From the NCBI GenBank assembly GCA_949361645.1, contig OX442430.1:3738249-3802248 (forward strand): a stretch of 64,000 nt of DNA. The letters run 5' to 3'. Numbering within the stretch: the stretch's first letter is position 1; each line of letters opens with the position of its first letter. Source of the stretch: Spongilla lacustris. Lineage: Eukaryota; Porifera; Demospongiae; Spongillida; Spongillidae. The notes beneath the pieces are model-generated. The model was not told where the DNA came from. It saw only the letters and a program-made list of their open reading frames with translations, and did no database searches. Below, in pieces: positions 32,112 through 44,800 of the stretch. A program made the translations under genes and the position numbers.

Positions 32112-35100
32112 TTAGTGAGGATCGCCTAACTGAAGACAATCTGGAGGCTTAATATGGCGTCCATAACGAGTAGTAGGTGTAGCTGGAAGAACTGCAGCTG
32201 AGTGGGTTGAAGAGGACTCTGTGGTGTCGTTGAGTGGCTCCTCCAAATATGCTGGTTTCAGCCGATCTACCGAAACTGTGTCCTTGCGGCCGTTGATGTC
32301 TGACTGTAGAAGGACCTTGAAGGGACCGTCATAAGGCTGTTGCAGTGGTTTTCGCACAGCATCATGCCGGACAAAAACGTGAGAACTGGAAGTGAGGTCC
32401 TTAGAGATATAGACCTTGGGTCTGTCGCTTACTCGAGATGGGGTAGCCTGCAGGTGGCGCATTGTTGCCTTCAACTGTTCTACATAAGATGCTGCATCAA
32501 CACCTGTGGACGCTGTAGATGTGAAAAACTCTCCTGGGATACGGAGAGTTGTACCATATACCAATTCTGCAACACTGCATCCAAGATCCTGTTTCAGAGT
32601 GGTTCTGATGCCCAGCAGAGTAAGTGGTAAGGCGTCAACCCATTGGACTGGATCTGGACAGGCTCTGAGGGCAGCCTTTAGCTGCCGATGAAAGCGTTCC
32701 ACTAACCCGTTGGCTATGGGGTGATAAGCTGTTGTTCTAAGTCGAACAGTACCCAATGAATGCATAAGTTCGGCCCAAAGATTAGATTCAAATTGCCTTC
32801 CACGATCTGTGGTGATAGAGGAAGTAATTCCAAAACGTGAAACCCACCCGGTGATAAATGCTTGAGCGACAGTGGTAGCAGTCATATCCGGAATTGGAAT
32901 AGCTTCAGGCCATCTAGTGAACCGGTCAATGATGGTGAGAAGATATGAAAAACCCTTTGAAGGTGGTAAAGGTCCCACCAGATCCAGATGGATGATATCA
33001 AACCGAGAGTCTGGAGTAGCAAACGTTGCAAGTGGGGTAACAGTATGGCGATGGATTTTGGATCTTTGACACTGTAGGCAGGTTCGAGACCATTCTCGGA
33101 CATCAGTGTTCATGCCAGGCCATACAAAACGAGTGGATATCAGGTGTTGAGTTGCCCGCACCCCGGGATGTGCCATGGAATGTAATGCGTGGAACACTGA
33201 CCGACGGCAGGTTCCAGGAACCACTGGCCGTGAAACACCAGTAGAAGTGTCACAAAGGAGGGTTAAATTAGAACCTTCCAGTGGAATTGCTTTCAGAACC
33301 AGAGAGGTCGTTGTCGAACCGTTTTGGAGTCTCTGAATCTCAGGGTCTGTACTCTGTGCAGATGCCATCTCCACATAGTCAATGGTTCCTGTTTGGTGCT
33401 GTAAGGCGTGCACATCTATACGAGACAGAGCGTCAGCAACAGCATTGTCACCACCTTTCACATATCGGAGGTCAGTAGTAAATTGTGAGATGTAGTCCAG
33501 ATGGCGGATCTGTCTGGGTGTGTACTCAGTTGAATTGGAGGATAGAGCATATGTCAGAGGTTTGTGGTCAGTTAACACATGAAACGGCCGGCCTTCAACA
33601 AAATGACGGATGTTTGATGGCAAGGTAAACCGCTAGCAACTCTCGATCAAATGCACTGTACTTGGTTTCTGCTACATTCAGCTTCCTTGAAAAATAGGAT
33701 ATGGGGTGCCAATCTGCCCCAAGTTTCTGCTGCAGAACTGCTCCAACGGCCTTGTTTGATGCATCCATCATAACGGATGTGAGAGTATCTGGCTTGGGAT
33801 GAAATAGCATCGTTGCTCGTGCTAACATCTCCTTAGCCTGTTTGAAAGCGTCTGTGGTTAGCTGTGTCCATGATAGCACTCTGTCATTCGCCAAAGAGTG
33901 AGAGAGCATTGCATTGAGTGGTTGCAAAATGCCGGCACAGTTCGGTACAAAACGATGGTAAAAGTTGATCAGCCCCAAAAATTCCCGCAGCTTGCGCTGG
34001 GTATCAGGCAGTGGAAATTGTTGCAGAGCCTGAACACGCTCTTCCAGTGGTTCAATGCCATGCTCTGAGACCTTGTGCCCTAGAAACTCTAGTGTAGCAA
34101 CACCAAGTTTGCACTTAGAAGGGTTGACAACGATTCCATTCTTCTGAAAGCGTTCCAAGACCAAACGAAGATGCTGTTTGTGCTCCTCTGGGGTGGCGCT
34201 AGCTATCAAAACGTCATCCACATAAGCATAACTAAACTGAAGACCGCGAAGCACCTCGTCAATAAATCGTTGAAAGGTCTGGGCCGCATTGCGAAGGCCA
34301 AAAGGCATGCGCACAAATTCGAACAGACCAAATGGAGTGACAACAGCTGTCTTTGGGATGTCAGCGGGTTCAATTGGAATTTGATGGTATGCCTTGACAA
34401 GGTCAAGTTTGGGGAATATTGTGGCACCATGTAGAGTAGTTGCAAAATCTTGGATGTGGGGAATGGGTAACGATCAGGGATGGTAGACTTGTTAAGAGCA
34501 CGATAGTCGCCACAAGGGCGCCAGTCACCAGTAGATTTCTTTGGTACAATGTGCAGTGGGGATGCCCAGCTACTAGAGGATGGTCGGACAATGCCTAGTT
34601 GAAGCATGTGATCAAATTCTTTACGTGCCAGTTTGAGATGCTCCGGTGCCAGTCGTCGTGGGCGAGCATACACTGGCGGGCCTGTAGTGTCAATGTGATG
34701 GGTAACATCATGCCGGACTGGGAGGTGCTCGCTGAAAGGTTGTATCACTGATGGAAAGTCCTTGAGAATGGCTTCAAATGGATTACTACATGTAAGCGGT
34801 AACAAGGTTAGATGAATCGATGGCCTATGAGAGACAATTCCTTGAACTTGAGATCGGGTCACTGAGTCCAACAATCGCTGCTGCTTCACGTCCACAACTA
34901 GGTCATAGTGCCGCAAAAAATCAATTCCTAGAATGGGTAACTTAACATCTGCAATAACAAAAATCCATGGAAACTGCCTTTGAAGTCCAAGGTCTAGAGT
35001 TATTGAGCGTCTCCCAAAGGTGGGAATTGAAGTATTGTTAGCAGCTTGTAAGACCATGTCTTGTGGGTTTGATCGATCAGTTGTAGAGGGTGGTATTACA

Positions 35101-35207
35101 CTAATTCCTGCACCAGTATCCACTAAAAATTGACGATTTGTACCACGATCAGTTATATAGAAGAGGCGACTAAAATAGTGCTTCACGCCAGCCCCTGAAG
35201 TCGCCAT
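32112..35207 (-). pseudogene. CsRn1-like pol: protease, RT, RNase H, integrase; two frame breaks
   Basis: Starts at ATG 35207, overlapping the gag TGA (TGATG). Aspartic protease: [14 protein letters not shown], Asp30. [42 protein letters not shown]. The first break is at the GGGG run 34458-34461, where one base appears lost. The RT then continues in the next frame with [20 protein letters not shown] and YVDD (about 34224-34213). RNase [29 protein letters not shown]. The second break is near 33612-33620, a loss of two bases or gain of one, which returns to the first frame. Integrase: H152, H160, C182, C185 of the last ORF for zinc, and Asp214, Asp273, Glu309 as the DDE triad (HLDLVGPLP, TTDRGRQF, GLVERFHRQL). 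All catalytic residues are present. The stop sits against the polypurine tract. Confidence 0.92.
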
Positions 35208-36013
35208 CAGTGACCGGCTTTGAAGTTTCCCGCCTTAGAGCATGGAGCTTTGCACTTCTTGGCTGCATCACCAAAACGGAAGTGATACCAACACATATTT
35301 GTTTGTGGCTGTGAAGCAGAATCTGGCTTTCTTGCACCACGACTACCATGTTGTGAGACAGAAAGGTCCTCCAGCAACTTCTTTAAGTCACTAACATCTG
35401 CCCGAAGAGAGTTGATCTCCGCTTGCAGGCTTGAATTCTGGGAATCTGCAACCGTGGTGATTGAGGAGTTGGAAGTGGATGCATCCATGATCCTGTCAGC
35501 TAGCTCTGCTAACTGCTGGACATCAGAATCTGTAGACGAAGCTACAAACATCCGCACATTCGATGGAAGGCGTTGTAAAAATAGCTCCCTAAATAAAGCG
35601 CTGTCCGTGGCGGAAGTGTCACCGCTAAGTAAAGCCTGCATCCGACGTAACAAACGGGTCGGCCTCGAATCGCCCAATTCCAGCCCCGCTAAGAGTTGCT
35701 GTAGACGACTTTGTTCAGAGGTGGAAGTTCTGTGAATGAGTTGTTGTCGGAGCGTATCGTAGGGGTTGTTAGTTGGCGGCTGCAGAATTAAATCACGTAC
35801 TTCTGTAGCAATTTCTGGGGAAAGTGAAGCTATTACGTAGTCAAACCTGGTCTTTTGAGCCGTGATATTTCTGGTGTGAAATTGTGCCTCTACTTGGGCA
35901 AACCACAAGCGAGGGTCGTTTGGCCAAAAAGGCGGTAGCTTGACGCCGATGGTGCTTACTGTAGCCGCCTGACTAGACTCTGTAGCCGCTTGATTAGACT
36001 CCTGTTGACTCAT
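35207..36013 (-). CDS. gag: CsRn1-like Gag
   Basis: About 268 residues from the ATG at 36013. An upstream in-frame ATG at 36034 lies inside the 5' LTR and is less likely to be the start. The N-terminus [21 protein letters not shown] is the conserved start of CsRn1-type Gag. The middle ([31 protein letters not shown]) is helical. Residues near 210-235 ([20 protein letters not shown]) form a short coiled coil. The C-terminal CWYH...C...C box is the CHCC nucleic-acid-binding motif. Gag would package element RNA into particles. The ORF is uninterrupted and ends TGA at 35209-35207, sharing bases with the pol ATG. Pol expression would need a -1 shift or reinitiation at TGATG. Only seven bases separate the 5' LTR from this ATG. 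Confidence 0.92.
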   Translation of the reverse strand: MSQQESNQAATESSQAATVSTIGVKLPPFWPNDPRLWFAQVEAQFHTRNITAQKTRFDYVIASLSPEIATEVRDLILQPPTNNPYDTLRQQLIHRTSTSEQSRLQQLLAGLELGDSRPTRLLRRMQALLSGDTSATDSALFRELFLQRLPSNVRMFVASSTDSDVQQLAELADRIMDASTSNSSITTVADSQNSSLQAEINSLRADVSDLKKLLEDLSVSQHGSRGARKPDSASQPQTNMCWYHFRFGDAAKKCKAPCSKAGNFKAGH

Positions 36014-36020
36014 GATGAAT

Positions 36021-36133
36021 AGACGAGCTTTCATGCGACCAGAAAATATAATTTAATAATCATCACTAATTTACATCACATGACATAGCATTACATAATG
36101 AATTCATATGTGTCTTCGAATATGTACGCAACA
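36021..36133 (-). repeat. 5' LTR of the CsRn1-like element
   Basis: 113 bp paired with 31986-32098. The terminal base at 36021 is A where the other copy has T, so the exact inner edge is uncertain by one base. The gag frame is open into this LTR. Confidence 0.92.
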
Positions 36134-39100
36134 TTACTGTTGGTCCTCTGATAGTAGGTGTACAGTTGGTGCTCATGTAGTAGGCCTTCTGTTGGTGCTC
36201 TGGGAGTAGGCCTAACGTTGGCGGTTATATATTAGGGCTACTGATGGTGCTTTGGTAGTAGACCTACTGTTGGCGCTTTGATAGTAGGCATACTAGAACT
36301 GCTCTGATAGTAGGCTAACATTCGGTGCTATGGTAGTAGGCTAACAATTGGTGGTATGGTAGTAGGCCTACTTTTGGTGCTTTGATTGTAAGCCTACATT
36401 TAGTGCTCTAGTAGCAGGCCTACTGTTTTTGCTCTGGTAGTAGGCCTATTGTAGGTTCTCTGGGAGTAGGCCTAATTTCGGTGCTGTGATGGTAGGGCTA
36501 CTGTTGGTCCTCTGATAGTAGGCCTAATGATGGTGCTCTGGTAGTAGGCCCACTGTTGGTGCTCTGATAGTAGGCCTACTGTTGGTGCTGTGATAGTTGG
36601 GCTACTGATGGAGCTATGATAGTTGGCCTACTGTTGGAGTTCTGATAGTAGGCCTACTGTTGCATTGTGCTCTGATAGTAGGCCTGCTGTTGGTGCTATG
36701 ATAGCATAGGCCTATTGTTGGTGCTCTGGTAGTAGGCCTACCGTTGGTCCTCTAGTAATAGAGCTACTGTTGGTTCTCTGGTAATGGGCCTACTGTTGGT
36801 GCTCTGACAGTAAGCCTACTGTTGGTCCTCTGGTAGTAGACCTACTGTTGGCGCTCTGATAGTAGGCGTACTAGAACTGTTGGTGCTCTGATAGTAGGCT
36901 TACATTCGGTGCTCTGGTAGTAGGCCTACTATTGGTGCTTTGATAGTAGGCCTACCTTTTGTGCTCTAGTAGTAGGCCTACTGTTAGTACTCTGGTAGTA
37001 GGCCTTCTGTTGGTGCTCTGTGAGTAGGCCTACTGTTGGTGCAGTAATATTAGGGTTACTGTTGGTCCTCAGATAGTAGGGGTACAATTGGTGCTCTTGT
37101 AGTAGGCCTTCTGTTGGTGCTCTGGGAGTACGCCTACTATTGGTGCTCAGATATTAGGGCTACTGTTGGTGCTCTGGTATTAGACCTACTGTTGGCGCTC
37201 TGATAGTAGGCCTACTGTTGGTGCTCTGGTAGTCGGGCTACAGTTGGTGCTCAGATAGTAGACCTACTGCTGGTGATTTGACAATTGGGCTGCTGATGGT
37301 GGTAGTAGGCCCACTGTTCGTGCTCTGATAGTATGCCTACTGTTAGAGTTCTGATAGTAGGCCTACAGTTACATGGTGCTCTGATAGTAGGCCTACTGTT
37401 GGTGGTCGGAAAGTATAGGCCAACTGTTGGTGCTCTGGTAGTAGGCCTAATATTGTTGCTCTGATAGTAGACCTACTGTTGATGCTCTGATAGTAGGATT
37501 ACTGTTGTTGCTCTGATAGTAGACATACTGTTGGTGACTTGATGGTAGGCCCACTATTGGTGCTCTTGTTGTAAGCCCATTGTTGGTGCTCTGATAGTAG
37601 GCCTACTAATGGAGTTCTGATAGAAGGCTTACTGTTGGAGTTCTGATAGTAGGCCTACTGTTGCCTGGTGCTCTGATAGTAAGCCTACCGTTGGTGCTCT
37701 GATTGTATAGGACCATGTTGGTGCCCAGGTAGAAACTGGCCTACCGATGGTCCTGTGGTAGTAGAGCTACTGTTGGTGCTCTGGTAGTAGGCCTACTGAT
37801 GGTGCTCTGGTTGTAAGCCTACTGCTGGTAGTCTGATTGTAGGACTGCTGATGGAGCTCTGATCGTTGGCCTACAGTTGGAGTTCTGATAGTAGGCATAC
37901 TTTTGTTTGGTGCTCTGATTGTAGGTCGACTGTTGGTGCTGTGATTGTATAGGCCTACTGTTGGTGATCTGGTAGTAGGCCCACTGTTTGTGGTCTGATA
38001 GTAGGCCTACTGTTAGAGTCCTGATAGTAGGCCTACAGTTAGATGGTTTTCTGATTGTAGGCTTACTGTTGGTGCTCTGATAGTAGGCCTACGGTTGGTG
38101 CTCTGGTAATAGACCTACTGTTGGTGCTGTGATAGTAGCCCTACTAGTATTATTGGTGCTCTGATAGTACGCCTACATTTGGAACTCTGGTAGTAGGGCT
38201 ACTGTTGGTGCTCTGGTAGTAGGCCTACTGTTGGTGCTCTGATAGTTGCTATACTGTTGGTGCTCAGATAGTAGACCTACTGTTGGTGCTCAGATAGTAG
38301 ACCTACTGTTGGTGCTCTGGTAGTAGGCCTACTGATGGTGCTCTGATAGTAGGCTAACTAGAACTGTTGGTGCCCTGGTAGTAGGACTACTGTTGGTACT
38401 TTGATAGTAGGCCTACTTTTAGTGCTCAGGTAGTAGGCCTACTGTTAGCGCTCTGGTATTAGGATTTCTGTTGGTGCTCTGGGAGTAAGCCTACTGCCGG
38501 TGCTCTGATAGTAGGGCTACTGTTGGTCCTCTGATAGTAGGCCTACAGTTGGTGCTCTGGTAGTAGGCCTACTGTTGGTGCTCTGATAGTAGACCAACTG
38601 TTGGTGCTCTGCATGTAGGGCTACAGTTGGAGCTCAGATAGTAGACCTACTGTTGGTGATTTGAAAGTAGGCCTACTGATAGTGCTCTGGTAGTGGGCCC
38701 ACTGTTGTGCTCTGATAGTAGGCCTACTGTTAGAGTTCTGATAGTAGGCCTACAGTTACATGGTGCTCTGATAGTAAGCCTACTGTTGGTGCTCTGATAG
38801 TAGACCTACTGTTGGTGCTCTGCATGTAGAGCTACAGTTGGTGCTCCGATAGTAGACCTACTGTTGGTGATTTGAAAGTAGGCCTACTGATGGTACTCTG
38901 GTAGTAGGCCCACTGTTGGTGCCCTGATAGTAGGCCTACTGTTAGAGTTCTGATAGTAGGCCTACAGTTACATGGTGCTCTGATTGTAGGCCTACTGTTG
39001 GTGCTCTGTATGTAGACCAACCTTTGGTCGTCTGGTAGTAGAGCTACTGTTGGTGCTCTGGTAATGAGCCTACTCTTGGTGCTCTGATAGTACATGTACT

Positions 39101-41829
39101 GTTCGCACTCTGATAGTAGGCCTACTGGAAGTGGACCAACAGTAGGCCTACTTTCGGTGTCCTAATAGAAGGCCTACTAGTAGTGTTGTTGCTCTGGTAG
39201 CAGGTCCACATTTTGGTGCTCTGATAATAGGCCTTCTGGTAGTAGGCCTGCTCTGGTAGTAGACCTACTGTTGGTGCACTAACAGTAGGCCTACTGTTGT
39301 TGCTCTGATAGTAGGCCTACTGTTGATCCACTTGTAGTAGATTTACTGTTGGTGCTCTGGTAGTGGGCCTACTGTTGGTGCTCTGATAGTAGGTGCACTG
39401 TTGGTGCTCGGGTAGTAGGCCTACTGTTGTTGGTCTGGTAGTAGGCATACTGTTGGTGACTTCATAGTAGGCCAACTGTTGGTGCTCTGATAGTAGGCTT
39501 ACTGTTGGTGCTCTGGTAGTAGGCCTACTTTTGGTGCTCTGATAGTACGTCTACCGTTGGTGCTATGATAGTTAGCCTATACTGTTGGTGCTTCAATTGT
39601 AGGCCTACTGTTGGTGCTCTGGTAGTAGGGTTACTGTTGATGCTCCGATTGTAGGCCTACTGTTGGTGCTCTGGTAGTAGACCTACTGCTGCTGCTCTGA
39701 TAGTAGGCCTACTGTTAGTGCTGCGATAGTAGGCCTACTAGTACTGTTGGTGGTCTGATAGTAGGCCTATACTGTTGTTGCTCTGATAGTAGGCCTACTG
39801 TTGATCCACTTGTAGTAGATTTACTGTTGGTGCTCTGGTAGTGGGCCTACTGTTGGTGCTCTGATAGTAGGCCTACTGTTGTTGCTCTGGTAGTAGGCAT
39901 ACTGTTGGTGACTTCATAGTAGGCCAACTGTTGGTGCTCTGATAGTAGGCTTACTGTTGGTGCTCTGGTAGTAGGCCTACTTTTGGTGCTCTGATAGTAC
40001 GTCTACCGTTGGTGCTATGATAGTTAGCCTATACTGTTGGTGCTTCAATTGTAGGCCTACTGTTGGTGCTCTGGTAGTAGGCTTACTGTTGATGCTCCGA
40101 TTGTAGGCCTACTGTTGGTGCTCTGATAGTAGGCCTACTGTTGGTGCTGTGATAATAGGCCTACTAGTACTGTTGGTGGTCTGATAGTAGGCCTATACTG
40201 TTGGTGCTCTGATAGTAGGCCTACCGTTGGAGCTCTGGTAGTAGACATACTTTTGGAGCCCATGTAGTAGGCTTACTGTTGGTGACTTGGTAGTAGACCA
40301 ACTGTTGGTGCTCTGATAGTAGGCCTACCGTTGGTGCTCTTGTAGTAGACCTACTGTTGGAGCCCATGTAGTAGGCTTACTGTTGATGACTTGGTAGTAG
40401 ACCAACTGTTGGTGCTCTGATAGTAGGCCTTCTGTTGGTGGTCTGATAGTAGGCCTATACTGTTGGTATGATAGTAGGAGACAGTTTATATGCATATACC
40501 ACTATCTCCTATCCACCCAGTATTGATAACATCCGCCCTGTTTTGGTAAAACTCAGGTAGTAGACCTACTGTTGGTGCTTTGATAGTAGGCCTACTGTTG
40601 TTGCTCTGCCTACTGTTAGTCCTACTGTTAGAGCTCTGGTAGTAGGCCTACTGTTAGTGCTCTGGTAGTAGGCCTATTGTTGGAATTCTGGTAGTAGGCT
40701 TACTATTGGTGCTCTGATAGTAGGGCTGCTGTTGGTCCTCTGATAGTAGGCCTACAGTTGGTGCTCTGGTAGTAGGCCTACTGTTGGTGCTCTGATAGTA
40801 GACCTACTGTTGGTGGTCTGATAGAAGGGCCACTGTTGGGGCTCTGATAGTAGACCTACTGTTGGTGACTTGAAAGTAAGCCTAATGATGGTGCTCTGGT
40901 AGTAGGCCCACTGTAGGTGCTCTGAGAGTAGATCTACTCTTGATGCTCTGGTAGAAGGCCTACTAGTACTGTTGGTGGTCTAATAGTAGGCCTATACCAT
41001 TGGTGCTCTGATAGTAGGCCTACTGTTGGTGCTCTGGTAGTAGGCCTACTGTTGGTATTCTGGCAGTAGGCCTACTGTTGGTGCTCTGATGGTAGGACTA
41101 CTGTTGGTCCTCTGAAAGTAGGCCTACAGTAGGTGCTCTGGTAGTAGGCCTACTGATGGTGCTCTGGTAATGAGCCTACTGTTGGTGCTCTTAGTAGGTC
41201 TACTGTTGGTGCTCTTGTACTAGACCTACTGTTTGTGCTCTGATAGTAGGCCTACTAGTACTGTTGGTACTCTGATTGTATGCCTACATATGGCACTAAG
41301 GTAGTACGGCTACTGTTGGTGCTCTGGTAATAGGCCTACTGTTGGTGCTCTGATAGTAGGCCTACTGTTTGTGCTCTGATAGTAGGCCTAATAGTTCTGT
41401 TGGTGGTCTGATAGTAGGCCCATACTGTTGGTGCTCTGAAAGTTGGCCTACTGTTGGTACTCTGGTAGTAGACCTACTGCTGGTGCTCATGTCGTAGGAC
41501 TACTGTAGGTGACTTGATAGTAGGCCAACAGTTGGTGCTCTGAATGTATGCCTACTGTTGGTGCTCAGATATTAGGCCTACTGTTGGTGCTCTGTTAGTA
41601 TGCCTATATTTGATGCTCTGATAGTAGGCCTACTAGTACTGTTGATGGTCTGATAGTAGGTCTATACTGTTGGGGCTCCGGTAGTAGGCCTACTATAGTG
41701 CACTGGTCGTAGACCTACTGTTGGTGCTCGGGTTGAAGGCCTACTGTTGGTCGTCGTGAAGTAGACCTACTGTTGATGCTCTGGTAGTAGGCCTACTGTA
41801 GGTGCTCTGGTAGTAGGCCTACTGTTAGT
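36134..41829 (-). repeat. 26-bp minisatellite array, reverse arm (part 2)
   Basis: Continues the reverse-orientation 26-bp array after the CsRn1-like insertion, about 215 units. Block duplications include a 478-bp offset pair (TGTTGATCCACTTGTAGTAG at 39321 and 39799) and a shorter doublet at about 40230-40430. GTACTGTTGGTGGTCTGATA is a recurrent variant toward the right end. It joins satellite B directly at 41829/41830. No gene is seen. Confidence 0.95.
40479..40551. other. Unique 73-bp island in the minisatellite
   Basis: A non-repeat segment containing TTTATATGCATATACC, a short inverted pair AGGAGA/TCTCCT (about 40476 and 40505), and CATCCGCCCTGTTTTGG. It is not recognised. It may be a relic of an insertion or of the ancestral single-copy DNA. 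Confidence 0.5.
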
Positions 41830-44800
41830 GCTCTCAAAGTGTTATTTCTACAGTGAGATAATCACAATGCATGTATTATCATTAAAATCATAATAACCAC
41901 TTTTTCTAATTAATCCATTACTAGTTAGTAAATCTTTATCTATATGGATAGTATATTTAAAGGTTTAAGATTTAATCTGATGTAATCATGGAGTGTGATA
42001 TGCAATTAAAGATAATCACAATGCATGCATCATCAGAGAAATCATAATAACGACTTTTTATAATTAAACCATTACTAGTTAGTAAACTATATCTATATGG
42101 ATAGTATGTTTAAATAATTTAGATTTAATCTGACGTCATCAAGGAGAAATATATCCATGATAATCCTTTAGTGTTAATTCTACAGTGAGATAATCGCAAT
42201 GAATGCATTATCATTAAAATCATAATAACCACTTTTACTAATTAATCCATTACTAGTTAGTAAATATATATCTATATGGATAGTATGTTCAAATAATTTA
42301 CATTTAATCTGACGTCATCATGGAGTATGATATCCATGTTAATCCATAAGTGTTATTTCCACAGTGAGATATTCACAATGCATGTATTATCATTAAAATC
42401 ATAATGACCACTTTTACTATTTAATCCATTACTAGTTAGTAAATCTATACCTATATGGATAGTATGTTTAAAGCTTTTAGATTTGACCTGACATCATCAT
42501 GGAGTGTGATATGCAATTAAAGATAATCACAATGCATGTATTATCAGTGAATTCATAATAACGACTTTCAATAATTAAACCATTACTAGTTAGTAAATAT
42601 ATATCTATATGGATAGTATGTTTAAATAATTTACATTTAATCTGACGTCATCATGGAGTATGATATCCATGTTAATCCATAAGTGTTATTTCCACAGTGA
42701 GATATTCACAATGCATGTATTATCATTAAAATCATAATGACCACTTTTACTATTTAATCCATTACTAGTTAGTAAATCTATACCTATATGGATAGTATGT
42801 TTAAAGCTTTTAGATTTGACCTGACGTCATCATGGAGTGTGATATGCAATTAAAGATAATCACAATGCATGTATTATCAGTGAATTCATAATAACGACTT
42901 TCAATAATTAAACCATTACTAGTTAGTAAATATATATCTATATGGATAGTATGTTTAAATAAATTAGATTTAATCTGACGTCATCATGGAGTGTGATATC
43001 CATGTTAATCCATAAGTGTTATTTCTACACTGAGATAATCACAATGCATGTATTGTTAGTGAAATCATAATAACGACTTTCAATAATTAATCCATTACTG
43101 GTTAGTAAATCTATTTCTATATGGATAGTATATTTAAAGGTTTCAGATTTAATCTGACGTCATCATGGAGTGTGATATGCAATTACATCCATAAGTGTTA
43201 TTTCTACATTGAAATAATCACAATGCAAGTATTCTCAGTGAAATCATAATAACTATTTTCAATAATTAAACCATTACTAGTTAGTAAACTATTTCTATAT
43301 GGATAGTATGTTTAAATTATTTAGATTTAATCTGAGTTTATCAACGAGAATGATATCCATGTTAATCCATAAGTGTTATTTCTACAGTGAGATAATCACA
43401 ATGCATGTCTTATCATTAAAATCATAATAACCACTTTTACTAATTATTCCATTACTAGTTAGTAAATCTAAATCTATATGGATAGTATGTTTAAATAATT
43501 TAGACTTAATCTGACGTCATCATGGAGTATGATATCCATGTTAATCCATAAGTATTATTTCTACAGTGAGATAATCACAATGCATGCAATATCATTGAAA
43601 TCAATAATAACGACGTTTAATAATTAAACCCTTACTAGTTAGTAAATGTATATCTATATGGATAGTATGTTCAAATAATTTAGATTTAATCTGACGTCAT
43701 CATGGAGTATGATATCAATGTATCCATAAGAGTTATTTCAACAGTGAGATAATCACAATGCATGTATTATCATTAAAATCATAATAACCACTTTTACTAA
43801 TTAATCCATTACTAGTTCGTAAATGTATATCTATATGGATAGTATGTTTGAATAATTTAGATTTAATCTGATGTCATCATGGAGTATGAAATCCATGTTA
43901 ATCTATAAGTGTTATTTCTACAGTGAGATAATCACAATGCATGCATTATCATTATAATCATAATAACCGCTTATAGTAATTAATCTATTACTAGTTAGTA
44001 AATCTATATCTATAGGGATAGTATGTTTAAATAATTTAGATTTAATCTAACGTCATCATGGAGTATGATATCCATGTTAATCCATAAGTGTTCTTTCCGC
44101 AGTGAGATAATCACAATGCATGTATTATCATTAAAATCGTAATGACCACTTTTACTATTTAATCCATTACTAGTTAGTAAATCTATACCTATATGGATAT
44201 TATGTTTAAAGGTTTTAGATTTGATCTTACGTCATCATGGAGTGTGATATGCAATTAGAGATAATCACAATGCATGTATTATCAGTGAATTCATAATAAC
44301 AACTTTCAATAATTAAAACCATTACTAGTTAGTAAATCTATATCTATATGGATAGTAGGTTTAAATGATTTAGATTTAATCTGACGTCATCATGGAGTTT
44401 GATATCCATGTAAATCCATGTGTTATATCTACAGTGAGATAATCACTATGCATGTATTATCATTGAAAGAATAATAACGACTTTTACTAATTAATCCATT
44501 ACTAGTTAGTAAATCTATATCTATATGGATCGTATGTTTAAAGGTTTCAGATTTAATCTGACGTCATCATGGAGTATGGTTAATCCATAAGTATTATTCC
44601 TACAGTGAGATAATCACAATGCATGTATTATCATTAAAATCATAGTAACCCTTTTAGTAATTAATCCATTACTAATTATTAAATCTTCATCTATATGGGT
44701 AGTATATTTAAAGGTTTCAGATTTAATCTGACGTCATCATGGAGTGTGATATGCAATTAAATCCATAAGTGTTATTTCTACAGTGAGATAATCACAATGC

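Larger units (their letters stand above)
31986..36133 (-). mobile_element. CsRn1-like Ty3/gypsy LTR retrotransposon
   Basis: A full-length 4,148-bp minus-strand element inside the minisatellite. It has 113-bp LTRs at both ends, the 6-bp target duplication TTACTG (31980-31985 and 36134-36139), gag, pol in the order protease, RT, RNase H, integrase, and a G10 polypurine tract beside the 3' LTR. The Gag Cys/His box [18 protein letters not shown] has the CHCC spacing typical of the CsRn1 clade, and the protease start [14 protein letters not shown] also fits. LTRs differ at only two or three positions, so the insertion is young. Pol has two frame breaks, so this copy cannot encode an intact polyprotein without frameshifting. 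Confidence 0.94.

Noticed and set aside
13655..39095. Short open frames inside the 26-bp minisatellite (for example 13655-13876, 15654-15881, 20197-20511, 25735-25941, 38832-39095)
   Set aside because: They translate the tandem unit itself (SRPTIRAPTVGLLSE-like repeats), lack any domain and occur because some unit phases have few stops.
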